Source of the DNA: Cinnamomum chago
Taxonomy: Eukaryota; Streptophyta; Magnoliopsida; Laurales; Lauraceae
Reading direction: 5' to 3'
NCBI GenBank assembly: GCA_038049695.1
Contig: CP142452.1
Location: 34,646,501-34,710,500 of the forward strand
Length of the DNA: 64,000 nt
Shown: positions 44,561-56,299 of the stretch, in pieces
Numbering within the stretch: the stretch's first letter is position 1
Layout: the number at the start of each line of letters is the position of its first letter
Position numbers and translations under genes: made by a program
The notes under the pieces: model-generated
Databases searched by the model: none
What the model saw: only the letters and a program-made list of their open reading frames with translations
What the model was told of the DNA's origin: nothing

Positions 44561-46410
44561 TAAGTCTAACATATCAAATCTTTAAGCTTTTGCTTCTTTA
44601 TCTCATTACTTAAACAGACATTAACGTAATCACTGTTACATCTCATAATAAAGCAAAACACAGTAAAGAAAGTAAGCAGTTTAACCAACCTGTTGTGAGA
44701 AAATAAAATACTGATGGAAGCATAAAGTTATAATTGAAGCCAATATAAAGATTCATGAAAAACGACTTCCAAACAAAGGTTGGTTTGTCTTGAAATGTAA
44801 TTTTAGTTAATTGCAAATTTTCTAAGATAAACTAAAAAGAATTTCGAAAAAAATAAAGAGAATATAGGAAAATTGGTAAAACAGAAACAAAAAAGAGGAA
44901 AATTGGTAAAAGAGAAACAAAAAAGATGTTGCGATGTATAAACCATGATCCCAGTTATGGGTCGTGTTTTCACGAGTGTACCACTTTCGAGGAATTTCCT
45001 ATCAATGGTGGAGACTATAAGAAGAATCTGGGTGTTCAAGAGAGACATTTTCACTCAAGTGTTTTTGCAGTATTTAAAAAAGTGTTGAATCATTGAATGT
45101 GCATCATCTTTTGAAATTAAGTAGTTTCCTTTTTCCTGTAATTGGTATTTAAAAATCTCTTATTCAAATCGTACTTTGATGATGCATCTATAGTCCAATT
45201 AGCAAAGAATTTTGAGGTAGTTCTACAGGAGAGATTAGCCTTCTTTTAGTTTGCAATACTAGGAAGGCATCTGATGTAATCTATAATTTTTATACAATAA
45301 CACCAAACTAACAATATGGCACAAATCTTCTATAATATGTGACGAGCTTGCAATTCACAATCAGGAATTTCCAAAACAATTGGAAAATAAGAACAATAAT
45401 CTACTTACACACTTAAATAAGCTAATATGGATGACTATGGGGTATGTTTTCAGAATCCAATGCTTACACAAGATGTCCGAGTTGGAAAATCCCAAGGCAT
45501 ATGATTTATGGATTTGGCATATCTGTTAAATTAGTTTAAATAGTATTTATTTATAGACTAGTGAAATTTATACATAAAAATAATACCAATAATAATAATT
45601 TACACATCTAGGGGGTGTAAATTGGGGGCCCAATACTAAAAAACCGGGTTGTGGGCTAGCACGGTTGGTTGACCGCGTTGACTTGGCTGGCCTGGCACAA
45701 CACAACCCAAAGGATGGGTCGTGCTGGCCAGAGTGCCTGGGCTGAGGCATGGAATGACACGGCCCGAGGCACGACACAACATGACATTTTATATAGAAAA
45801 AGGTCTGATTTTTCTAAATAAATAAATATAAAACTTAAAATAATTAAAATTTTATTTTTCATTTGTAAATTAGGATCACTGTTTATGCATTTATTTCAAT
45901 AGTTTAAACTTGACCCTAAAAGTCCATAAAATCTCTTTAATTTATATCAAAAGGTCAAATCTTGATTTAATTTATGAGAACTATCGGACTTATTTCCTTT
46001 TAAAGAAGCCAGCCCCTGACATTTCACTAACTGACAAAACCCTAACCATCCATTTCAATGAGGTGCCTATTATAACATATTAAGCTAGGAGGTTTTTGGA
46101 TTCAATTTTGACCAAATTACTTTCAATTTTGACTTTTTTTAAATTGAGCCGCCATGTTAAAAAACCTAAAAATGTATATAGTTAGCAGGTTTGATCTCAT
46201 GACTTTTGCTTTTATAAATAATCTAACAAGTACATCATACAATACTTACATATAACTATCTTTCAAAACAATATCAAAAGTAGTTAAATGGAAAGGCGAC
46301 CCTAGCTACGTGGATCATGCTAATGTTATTATACATGAAGCAACAAGTTTCGATTGAGAAATCAGTGAATTTCTTCCAATTTTATTTTGACTAAACTCAA
46401 TTGATTTTGA
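44561..46410. other. Intergenic, no gene seen
   Basis: A GC-richer patch at 45605-45785 with GGCACGACAC and GGGTCGTGCTGGCC words is a dispersed-repeat type common in plant genomes. The rest is AT-rich. Confidence 0.4.
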
Positions 46411-46415
46411 TATCC

Positions 46416-46423
46416 TTTATAAG
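46416..46423 (+). promoter_or_regulatory. Possible TATA box of the captured formate-THF ligase 5' end
   Basis: TTTATAAG about 270 bp upstream of the ATG at 46686, followed by a CT-rich leader. It suggests that promoter and 5' UTR were captured with the first exon. Confidence 0.4.
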
Positions 46424-46685
46424 AGTCCCTCTGTAAAGCATCCATTCCGATAACTCCTCGGCTTCTCATTACCAACTCCTTAACTCCTCAAAACGTCTCT
46501 ACGAATAGCCCAGGTTTCCGCATTTCTGTTTCCCTACTCCTCTCCTCGGAGAACACACTCTGTTGATACAGATTTGAGGAAATGAGCCATTCAAGATGGC
46601 GAGATCATTTGTATTTCCCTACACCTCCTCCCCCCTCACTTTTTCTAGTGTAGAGAATCACTCTGTTTATACAGATATGGGAAAT

Positions 46686-46952
46686 ATGTCTTCAAAATGG
46701 CAAGGAGATTAGGAGTCATTTCTCTGGTGCTTACAGATTTTGATGTTGCAGACTCAGTCCAACCGTCACACATGTCTAAGATTGCAAACAATGTCAATCT
46801 CAGTCTTGAGCACTACGATTCCCATAGAAAACACATAGTCAAGGTATGTAAATTGGACCTCTCTGTATGCTTGATTAATTGAAAAAGGCTTTTGCTTTTA
46901 TGGATGGTTTGTTGATATCTATGTTGGGTTTTAGGTGCTTTTGTCTGTGTTT
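46686..46952 (+). pseudogene. Formate-tetrahydrofolate ligase, exon 1 and start of exon 2
   Basis: The cytosolic enzyme makes 10-formyl-THF from formate, THF and ATP in one-carbon metabolism. ATG 46686 reads MSSK, then an indel shifts the frame, and the open frame (46697 on) reads MARRLGVISLVLTDFDVADS, VQPSHMSKIANNVNLSLEHY and DSHRKHIVK, matching the family's N-terminus. AAG/GTATGT at 46843/46844 is a good donor. At 46935, after TTTTAG, VLLSVF marks the start of exon 2, and homology stops after 18 bp, so the copy was cut there. Substitutions at conserved sites, the frameshift and the truncation make it a pseudogene. The start region is itself tandemly duplicated (a related ATG block at 46582, 104 bp upstream). 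Confidence 0.78.
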
Positions 46953-47017
46953 TATTTTATTTTATTTTACTTTTTTATGTTATGGCCTTGTTCATTGGCT
47001 TTAGTGTTGATTAATTA

Positions 47018-47350
47018 CATTTTTATCTCTGATTTTTTTAATTATTTCATTAGTTTTTAACCTCTGATTTTTTGCCATCTTGATTTCCCCTTTCATTTCT
47101 GATAAATCATTGTAGGTTTCTTCTTTCTGCCATTTCTTCTTAGGGTTTCATCAATTTGCAAATACAAAGACAAAAGGCTTATTTAGGAGATTATTAGTCT
47201 GCATTTGGGTCGTTTAATGTCATCTGAAATTTCACCAAATTTTAGATACAAGGCCAACATTTTTATCTCTGAGTTTCTATCATTTTGATTTCCCCTTCTA
47301 TTTCTGATAAATCTTTGTAGGTTCCTTCTTTCTGCCATTTCTTCCTAGGG
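47018..47350. repeat. Imperfect 240-bp tandem duplication
   Basis: A block running from CATTTTTATCTCTGA through TTTCTGATAAATC to TTCTGCCATTTCTTC appears at about 47018-47147 and 47258-47350. Confidence 0.8.
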
Positions 47351-49311
47351 CATGTTTGGCAACTTTATGCAGTAACGTGAAGTGGGGTGAACTGTCACAT
47401 CAAAGTAAAGTAGTGGAATATTGAAAGTTGAGTTGACTTTGATAAAAATGAATGGTGTGTTTGGATTCTTGTGGTAAAGGATATGCCTCTAACCCACTTT
47501 GTTTGAATCGACTTACTGCATTGAAGTGAAGTAAGGTGAACTCTCACATCAATGGAAAGTTGAAGTTACTGAAACTTGAGTTTACTTTGGGGTAAATAAA
47601 AACTGTGTTTGGATTCTATGGTGTGAAGGTGATGGCTTGTAACTCACCGTATTTGGAGTGCGCTTTCTACAGTAAGGTGTTTGAAGGCCAACACTTGGGT
47701 ATACACGTTGGCATGTAAAAAAAATTATGCTAATTCGGGGTAATAAAAAATTAGTCATTCTGTTGGTACTCTAGGGTGATGAAATCCCGGACTAGCATTT
47801 CCCTTCTACTTTATTCGGTGGGTCCGAAATTAGTAAATGGGGTTAGTGAGAAATTCAAACAATTATCTAATTTGAATAGTTGAAACACACTCATCATACA
47901 AATTACTATATGAAGATACGTGGGCTATCGAGACATAAGTTTTCTAACTATAGCATTAACTATACAAAGGCAGGTGATACTGCGGGAACAACTACAAGTG
48001 TTCAAATAAGAAACCTCTTTGGATTAGCCAATTAACTAATAGTCGGAGGGAACTAACATTGAAAAACAATAGTAAAAATGTTGTGCGTGATTAGGCCCCG
48101 AATTTGATAAAGACTCAATTTTCTTAGCACCGACACTAGAACACTTGGCGATGCATAATTTATTCAAAATGCATGTACCACTGTGACACTTTAATTCCCA
48201 AGAAAACCAATGTGTCAATCAAATAAATGTCATTGATAAATACATCAGGAATAATTGTGGCACAAGGATGTGATTTCTTTCCCAATCTTATGCATACATC
48301 AATTGAAAATATGAAGAATTTAAAATTATCATGTTTGTACAAAGATGTCAATCCATGTAAAGATCTACAACATACAGTACTACTCTCTCCGCCTCTAATT
48401 TGCACTTTCATTTCATATAAGTGGCACATTTTGATGCAGAATTGACGAAGTCATGCTCCCAATCAGTAAAGCATAGAATTTTCCTACAGCAACCTAGTGT
48501 TCTGGGATCAGTGACCTATAGAAAGTGGAAAATAATTTCAACAATATAAATTATCATCCTGATGGTATGGTTTGTTAAGTAGTAAATGAGTGAACAAATA
48601 AGGCACCTATATAGTTAAACAAACCAAAGAGCCACCCAAACTCCCAGCTGGCTTGTGGGAAAGTTCCCAAGTTCCAATTGGAAATTCTTGTGAATGTAGA
48701 ACCTGCACAACAACAATCCTCAGAAGTCAATCAAACATGTATGTCCCCACTATATACAAATGGCCAGTCAGCACATTAAAAAGAGAGTCTCTAGAGTGAA
48801 GTGGCACACCTTCTCAGTTGATAAATCAATGCAGAAAAACAGTTGCATCTCCTGTGCAGTGTGAGGACATACTTATCACCTCACCTATTTTCTAGCAACC
48901 TGTTCAAAGCCTTCCATGCATTTTTCATGAAACACGCAGTTTACAAACAACCATAAATGGCATAGTAATTTTCTCCATTGTAGGGAGAATCCCATAAACT
49001 AAGGACAAAAGAAATCACAGGTAAACTGGAGCAAAAAAACACATATGAATATGAAAGCCATAAGATAAATACATATCTCCCTACTGTAGTTGGAGTTCAA
49101 ATACATCCGCTGAATAGACCATTATATACATGGTTCTATATGCTACGAATCTGCATTCATAAAAGTTGGTGTACATATTATATATGGAACCAAGAGAGTG
49201 GTACGCTAGGAAACTGCATATACAGTGGTGCATCCACTGATGTTCATCACTAGAAAAACATAGAGAGAGCCAGTTATGGAGAGACAAAATGGACTAAGAC
49301 ATTAAACATTA
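47351..49311. other. Intergenic, possible MITE remnants
   Basis: 47350-47720 contains GTTTGGCAACTTTATGCAGT-like words in several partial repeats, suggesting a decayed MITE. 48385-48430 has a Stowaway-like CTCTCTCCGCCTCTAATTTG stretch. No gene supported; the minus-strand ORF at 48160-48429 lacks a motif. Confidence 0.35.
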
Positions 49312-49339
49312 CTAGTGGTAGGTACGTGCATTGCACGTA
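49312..49339 (-). mobile_element. Helitron-like 3' terminus
   Basis: On the minus strand a hairpin TACGTGCAATGCACGTA (49339-49323) is followed by seven bases and then CTAG (49315-49312), with T next. A hairpin 11 bases from a CTAG end, followed by T, is the standard 3' end of Helitrons. The element body would therefore extend to higher coordinates, where several gene fragments lie in the same orientation. The 5' TC end was not located with confidence. Confidence 0.5.
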
Positions 49340-50294
49340 ATGCTTATTCCACTGTCATCAAATATTAAGACGTTTTAGCTATAGTAATATTGATACTATC
49401 ATATGCTTGTATTCTAGGTTAATTATTAGTTCATATATATTCATCCAAAAATAGATCATAACATGTGTTAATTTGGTTTTCATGTCTAGATAGGATTTCC
49501 TTTTGGGGAAATAGAATCAAAAGAAGATTGGAAATGAATAGCAGCCATCATCCTAGTAATTCAATACTTAGAAAAGTGAAGGTTCTATTTACATTTCAAC
49601 TTTATATCCTTCACCCTCCACCACATATGCTTCATTCCCCACCTGCCTTTTTTTAAATCATTCCCCCACCTCTTTAATAATCCTTTCTTAGAGTTCATTT
49701 CACCGTGAATCCCATGTATTTTAACTCATACAAACAAGTCCTTTAGTGTTTGAAGATGGAAACAAAGTAGAACTCTTTTGCAAGAATGCAAAGAGCAGAG
49801 ACACTAAAGTTTTACAAACAGAACCTAGAATAACAATTTGACCGAGCATCACTTTGCAAAGAGTTGAATTAAGCCAACTGAAGAGGAGTTGATTCTATTT
49901 TTTATGTAAGATATAGGCTTGATTTGGTGTCGCGGCAGTGCCAATGTCATTAGTAGCAAGAAACTGTTTCCTTTTTTGATAAATAAGGAGAACTATACAA
50001 ATTCATGTCCTCATAAGAGAAAATTAAATTTCGCTAATTAAGGAGAACTATACAAATTCATTTGTCATTGTAAACGTAGATAGTGAATTAGTGATCCTTA
50101 GATTAAAAAAAAAGGCCTACCACAATGAATTAGCTAAACAAATTGAACCTACGACAATGAATTAGCGAACTCCAATTGGTGGTGAGTGAAATGCACATTG
50201 CGAACTTGAATTATTAGATGAGTTGCGAACTAAGTAACCATTGATTCATCTAGTAGCAAAGGAAGAAGCAAATAACTATGATAAATTATCATAC
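49340..50294. other. AT-rich sequence, no gene seen
   Basis: No exon recognised. A 22-bp phrase around GGAGAACTATACAAATTCAT occurs twice (about 49988 and 50041). Confidence 0.4.
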
Positions 50295-50475
50295 CTGGGG
50301 GGATATACCCAAATGAATCAGCCACTGCACTGATACTTGTGATGCCTCTTGATTGATCAATAGCTTAGATATCTCAATCTCAACAATCAAAGGGTTAAAA
50401 TTGACATCTAAGAATACATTACTCAAGGAATTATCCAGATTGATAATAGCCACACTATGTAGGAAGGCTATACCG
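50295..50475 (-). pseudogene. LRR receptor-like kinase fragment (PXC3-like kinase domain)
   Basis: The minus strand reads GIAFLHSVAIINLDNSLSNV, then FLDVNFNPLIVEIEISKLL. This aligns with the catalytic-loop region of a leucine-rich-repeat receptor-like kinase, whose FxPLxxExEISKLL wording is typical of the PXC3 group. After KLL an indel shifts the frame, and the expected text continues as DQSRGITSISAVADSFGYIP in the other frame. It ends at CAG/GTATG (50295/50294). The usual catalytic-loop Asp/Lys positions are replaced (IINLDNSLSN), so it is dead. No LRR or N-lobe sequence was found. Confidence 0.72.
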
Positions 50476-51250
50476 CATTCTATTTTAAATTTCCAATAGC
50501 TTTGACCTCAAATGATCACGACTGTCAGTTTTTTTTTATTGCAGAGTACTCATAGTTTTCAGGACTGCTGGTCATTTGCCCTTACCTAACAAACATAAGC
50601 ACACTCTTTCAAACTGAAAATTAAAATCATTATAATATAACATTAAACTGGAAAGACAAAAGAGTAATAGAGTAGACCTATTTTCAACTGAGGTTGATAT
50701 CATTAATGTCATTCAAATCTTTTGCATCCAAATTATCAGCATTAAGAAAATACATCTGCAAAAAAGAATTTTTTTTTTAAGTATCTCATAACCACGCAAG
50801 GTTGTCAAATGGTAGCACTCCAATAGTTTAGGTCTGAATTTAAAGTCTGTCGATATGGCCAGGCATATTAAAGACTCTGATTTGCTCAACCTCATCTTTG
50901 TCCATTGCTATACTAAAAATATCCATTTAACATATTATATTTTTAAAAAAAATAGAAAAACAATAATCTCCGTTGGTAAAGAGAGTACGATAATAAAAAT
51001 AGATTACACTAAAATGACCAGGACATAGTGGCATGGTTCTAGCACTTAGGATGACACATTCGAAACTTTAGCAAATTTTGATACTTCACATTTTGTGTGT
51101 AAAATCGATGTGTTTGTGACATCCATTGCATTTGTACTATATCAAAGCCGTATCAAGGTATCATATGTCCTCACACTCACTCAGTTGAAGTGTCACTTGT
51201 CCAAGTGGCCCAAAGGACTCATTGCACTATTCCGGGTGGCCCTAGATTAT
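50476..51250. other. Intron-like sequence with candidate minus-strand exons
   Basis: Minus-strand MDKDEVEQIRVFNMPGHIDR (near 50838-50910) and, after TTTGCAG, MYFLNADNLDAKDLNDINDI (near 50695-50755) read like coding exons, but I do not recognise a family. 51040-51170 is a dispersed repeat shared with 28390-28520 (CATTTTGTGTGTAAAATCG). Confidence 0.35.
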
Positions 51251-51254
51251 CATG

Positions 51255-51570
51255 TTTCCTAATTAAGTTAAGATAAATCAACAAAGTTCACAGAAGTTAA
51301 TAAAAATCAATATAAGTCCAATATCAGAAACTCATTTCTTCATGAGTAAAGATAACAGAAGAACCGGATGAGAAAACCATTTTGATATAGTTGGAAACAT
51401 CATCAAATTATAACAGAAGAATCAAAGAAGAACTAATTCTTAAAAAAATCATCAAATTTATTAGGGAATAATAAATACTGTAACTCAACTGCAAAAATAT
51501 AAATACACTCCAGCATATGCCAAATTAAATGGAAGTTAACCATTCCATAAAAGAAAACTGAGATAACAAA
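51255..51570. repeat. Dispersed repeat, copy 1
   Basis: Shares ordered blocks with 63690-63990, for example CAATATAAGTCC, AGAAACTCATTTC, AAACATCATCAAATTA and AAATTAAATGGAAG, in the same orientation. Diverged. Confidence 0.7.
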
Positions 51571-51753
51571 AATTAATTAAAAAGGCAGTAGTAGAAGTTC
51601 CATATCAAGGAGCCATTTTTTTCAAGTAAGAATGACATAAAAAGTCTCAGAAACTCATTTCATACACCACAAAAATAAGAGGGGACAAGAAACAATGAAA
51701 AAAGTCATACCTTGATGACTATAGATTCGAAGCTAAGGCAATGGGGAAGAAGC

Positions 51754-51824
<71 letters not shown>

Positions 51825-51832
51825 GGGGGGGA
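51754..51832. repeat. (GT)n(GA)n compound microsatellite
   Basis: About 25 bp of GT followed by about 45 bp of GA, then a short G run. Confidence 0.95.
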
Positions 51833-52935
51833 CACAGTAACTAACACAAACCCTTTCCATGTAAGCTATAGCTAGGGGACAAATATAGCAATTAAATTAT
51901 TTTGCATTGAAGGAAAATTAAATCCGTAATGGCAATTTGACATAATGCAAAAGGACAATATATTGTATAGCAAGAGTGTTTTTATGGTCTTTGTAAAGGA
52001 GAAAAATGGAAAAAGAACTAAATATGGATGAATATTACCATGGAATGATTTTATTCATTCTTTTTTATTTTGATATGTATCTCCACTACAAACAGGTTTC
52101 TCTTGATAAGCATCATTTCAAAGGGCGACCAATACGTCCTCCGTAGCAAAATCTTTTTATTTTTGATAGCTTCTATTGACATGAGAAGAAATCGACCAAA
52201 TGGAGTTTGCTAGTCATCCTAAAATAGAAAGTAGATACATATATTGATGCAGGATCAAAAATTTGCTTGTGAAGGAGTTATGTTAGGCCATTTATTATAA
52301 GGAATTTCAGGTTTTTCATTATATATATTCACATGAAATATATATTCCAAAATTTATATCAATTATCTCCAAGTATGTTTATCTCATCTGGCCAGAAAAA
52401 AAAACCCCAAATAAGTCCATTGTGTGCCAGGGTGACATGGTAGTAAGCCTTGTCAAGTTACAAGAAATGACAAAAAAGAAACTGCCTTAACCAAGTGAAC
52501 AAAGAAAACTGACAACAAAGGGGTATAACTAAATTTTGGAACATGGGTTATGAGGATGGAATACACTTTAACTTGTAACAAGCAAAATAAAGAAGATGCA
52601 AAAGGGAAAGACAGACCCCATTTGGCATTGTTCCCATGTTATTTCCAGTATTATGCTGAGACCAGTTTGTGTTGAGGCTATGTTGTGAAGAACTTGTTTG
52701 GTAAGTTTATGTTGAACTGTTTTGCTAAGAATATGCTGTGTGGAACTTGTTTTGTGTAATTTTAACAGTTTTGTTCTAAGGTGCTAGAACTTAAATCTGT
52801 TGTTCAATGCTAATGGGGAAGTTGGCAACACAAACTTATATTCTTATTGTTAACTAAGAAGATTTCTTTCTTCAGATTTTTAAGTGGAACTCACAGCATC
52901 ACCATTAAAAAACGAAAAAGTAAATACTCACACAA

Positions 52936-53320
52936 CATCCGACATATAGTTTTCCATTCATCTCCACAGGCCTTGCTAACTGATTTTTCAAAATATAAAA
53001 AAAATATAAGCATAAATGAGGAAAGATATAAAAAATGGGAAAAAGCAAAGAGACCTTATAAGAAGAAATTTGTTACCGCAGCTACCGATTTGTTGTTAGG
53101 TTGTTTTGTTCCTTTTTAAATATCTTCTGAAACTCCTTTAAAAAATAAAAATCAGACTCAGGTTGTCATATCTATAAGAAGCATAACCCAAAACAGAAAA
53201 ACAGAAAATTTTTTTGAGAAATTGAGAAGAAAAAATCACTAACATAAAAACGAAGAAGGCACTTCGAGGCCTCTTAGGCTTCTTCGGATCCTACTTTGCC
53301 AGCTGTTTTGCTGCCTAGTT
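52936..53320 (-). pseudogene. HMG-box (HMGB-type) gene fragment with introns
   Basis: HMGB proteins bend DNA as chromatin architectural factors. Minus-strand pieces in order: about 53320-53243 reads DPKKPKRPRSAFFVFM, the start of an HMG box, preceded by an in-frame TAG where a Lys codon is usual. 53116-53077 reads KQPNNKSVAA and ends at a GT donor. 52981-52936 reads VSKACGDEWKTICRM, matching the next box segment with its conserved Trp. The intron between the last two pieces is retained, so the copy was made from DNA. The nonsense codon and several substitutions make it a pseudogene. The first piece is the most secure. Confidence 0.75.
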
Positions 53321-53329
53321 GTTTGATTT

Positions 53330-54481
53330 CTTCACAAATAACCTACTTAACAACTGAAAAGAGAGAGTGATGTGATTTAAATCAAAGCAACTAAAAATAA
53401 TGGATCCTATATAGATATCATATATCATGCATTCAAATAAGTACAGAATGAAACAAAGTAAAATGAATTTTCATGTAATTACTACTACTTACAACAAGGA
53501 AATTTTCATTAAATACTTACAGATGACCTATAAAATACATGTGACCTGTCAAGAAATAAATTAAGAGTCAAATAAACTTGAGCAGAATTCATTGAATCAT
53601 AGTGAAATAGTACCGTGATTTCTAATTATATATAGAGAAAGGAATGAGATTTTAAGGAAAGTTGTAACTCTAGTTAGCATGAGTTAATTAATTTCTAACT
53701 TTGTCTCTAATTGGAAATTCCTCAAACTCGGAAATCTGAGCGGTACAACTATTATCTCCCAACATAAAAGGAATATGAAGTCTCGAACAAGTGCATTATT
53801 TCCATATAGTAAGGAAAATAAACAATAGAAAGCAATAAAAACATGACCTTGAAATGCACTTTCCATAGTTGGCAAGTCAGATATAAAGCCCCAACACGTT
53901 TGAGACCTTTCCGCTGCAAAACGCAAGCCAAGTGGAAAGATGTTAATGAAGACAAAAGCACAATTCCATATGCTTAAAGAAATTAAAGTTATCATAAAAA
54001 AAAAATTTAAAATGATAAGGGGCAGTGACAGAATGTATAGGTGTATAGGATTGGACACACACTCATATACATAAATTGTATTGTATTGTAAGTTACCAAC
54101 TTCAATCAGCAATTAAAACACTTAGCATTTGAAATTAATCGTTACAGAGAGTACCATAAGACAAGAGTACCCTCCAAAGGGAGTAGTTGTATATTGGAGA
54201 AATGCTTCATCTACACAAAGAGCAATTTTCTTCCTTGTGATAAATTCTTAAGAAGAAAATCTAACTTTCAGAGATAAAAGTTGAGAAGTGTGGTATATGA
54301 TCATAATTCTGCATTAATATTTGCATGGCCACAACATGATCATATAGAGAGAATGAAAGATGAAAAGGGAAATAAATTCATCTGAAGCTGTAGATTAGCT
54401 GGTTAGGACATGGTCTATGCAAAAGAAAAAAAAAGGGAGGAGAGAGAGAGAGAGAGAGAGAGAGGAAAATAAATTGACACT
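53330..54481. other. AT-rich sequence with a candidate minus-strand exon
   Basis: Minus-strand AAERSQTCWGFISDLPTMES then AFQ, after GTTTTGCAG (about 53840-53925), reads like an exon but is not recognised. A (GA)n run lies at 54437-54463. Confidence 0.35.
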
Positions 54482-54690
54482 TATAGTGTCCTCAATAGGA
54501 ATGGATATATGCACATGGTGCTGATAGTAAAGTTCAATATAGCATACACCAAGACGCATGAGACTAGCTTCCCAACATTTTCGAACATATTCTGGAGCAC
54601 TGTTAATAACCATTTTTGCTTCCTCTATTTTGACAACCCCAAAGTTTGTCGCTAATTGGACTTTTTCTTGAGGAAGCTGTTTTAGGGCTT
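54482..54690 (-). pseudogene. Aldo-keto reductase fragment (auxin-induced PCNT115/perakine reductase type)
   Basis: The minus strand reads ALKQLPQEKVQLATNFGVVK, IEEAKMVINSAPEYVRKCWE, ASLMRLGVCYIELYYQHHVH and ISIPIEDTI in one open frame of about 69 codons, matching NADPH-dependent aldo-keto reductases of the plant auxin-induced type. In the family the segment is RLGVDYIDLYYQHRVD; here Cys and Glu replace Asp residues and His replaces Arg. Without the catalytic Tyr region upstream and the rest of the barrel downstream this is one captured exon. The open frame suggests relatively recent capture. Confidence 0.85.
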
Positions 54691-54699
54691 GTCAATATT

Positions 54700-56205
54700 A
54701 AATTTAAAATTCAGTAAGATTTCAATGAAAGGAGCAACACCCATTGAGGTTTAATATATCTCAAGAAAATTTAAGCTTCTAAGAAACCTGAATTATTCTG
54801 TTACAGATCAGAAGAACTAATAACACATCTATGATAGAAGCTTATAAACATAAAAGAACCCTTTGATGACAAAAAATTGCAATTCCAACATCAAAGTTGT
54901 GCCTCTAGTCTATGTTTTAAAAAGTCCAGCATAGGCGTCATCTAAGAAACTTACTCTTTGAATTATTAAGACATGAATACTTAAAATACTAAAAAAGAAC
55001 TATTAGTATATGGCAATAATATTTGCAATGATATAAACAACTAAGATCTAATATTAAGATAAATCTTTTAATTCATAAACACAGCGATACATTGCCAAAG
55101 CGAGTTGGCAAGTAATGGTTCTAAACTTACCATATCCAACTTGTTGCATCTGTATATCCACACAAACAAGAATGTGCATATACAAGTAACACAACTTCTA
55201 CTTAATATAAACTTAAGGCTTCCCACTATATTAGATCTCACAATACAATGAGAATGAGTTGCAGTTACTAAATTTTAAAGCATCTTGTTGGAGACTAACC
55301 TATTTTTGTATGTAATTTTTATTTTGTTTTATTTAAAATGATGAAACTAGTGCCTGCCTCAAATACCAAGATGAACATTTACCAACAAAGAGAGACCTTG
55401 AGAATGTTGACTAAAAATTTATGATGTGTGTTGTTGGTTGACTAATTAAACCCATGTGTAATGTGATTTCTGTTATTTGTTCTATCAAAACTGAATTGGA
55501 GCTCATGTATAAGCTAAATTGTTGATGAAGACATACAAATTTGATGTAGTGTTTGTTGTAGTTTAAATGTTGCACTGTAGAAGTGTTAGATGATGCTCTC
55601 AAATTGTGTTTCATCATCTTGAAGTTGTGTCAGATATATACATTTTCTTTTTTACTTGGTAGTTCAAAAATATCATCATTATTTGAAAATTTTGATTCCA
55701 CACATTGAATTTCTCAGCCTCCTGGAACCACTAATGTAATCAATAGCAGGATAACACTGTCTATGTTTTTGTTCTGCTTCAGGACTACCCAGAAAAAAGA
55801 ATACATCAAAAAATATGAAATTAAGTACCTCCTCCTCTTCTTTCTGATAGTATACAAGAAACCTCAAGAAAACACAATCAAACGGAAACTCAAAAAAGAA
55901 AAACAAGGTACATATGAGATGCGCAGATATTAGAAAGCAAAAGTTCCAAATCATATCTAGGTATTATCCAAACAGACGCCAGATGGGATGTATGAATCTA
56001 TGCATAATTTACTGAATGTGTTTTAAAGCCATGGCTCATAAGATTGCAAATATTCCCACCTATTCAAATCAACAAGCAACAAAGGTGCATGGTCAATAAC
56101 TGTTTATATTACCAACCAATCAATCTAATTCAGAAATCCGTTTCATGGAGTATATTGTTCACTCAATCTTATTTTTTCTGTGAAGTTGTGGCAGCAAAGG
56201 TAGTC
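54700..56205. other. AT-rich sequence, no recognised gene
   Basis: The minus-strand frame at 55679-55954 includes SPEAEQKHRQCYPAIDYISG, which is not recognised. Nothing else supported. Confidence 0.4.
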
Positions 56206-56209
56206 CAGA

Positions 56210-56288
56210 TGTACTCAATCTTATAGTACGTCCATTGCATGTAGTTGTTGCGAAACGAGCCATCTAGTCTGAATTCCAAGAATTCAAT
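56210..56288 (-). pseudogene. Possible Mago nashi exon fragment
   Basis: Minus-strand EFLEFRLDGSFRNNY resembles the EFLEFEFRPDGKLRYANN segment of Mago nashi, a core exon-junction-complex subunit, with two 2-residue deletions; the text then degrades. The match is short and could be chance. Confidence 0.35.
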
Positions 56289-56299
56289 CCCTACATTTA

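Noticed and set aside
51721-53416. Possible 5' TC ends for the Helitron (near 51725 and 53415)
   Set aside because: Both match the loose TCTATA start only partly and neither explains all co-oriented fragments.
53684-54112. 142-residue minus-strand frame
   Set aside because: Hydrophobic low-complexity ends from AT-rich DNA; only a short middle part (53840-53925) looks exon-like, so it was noted as that only.
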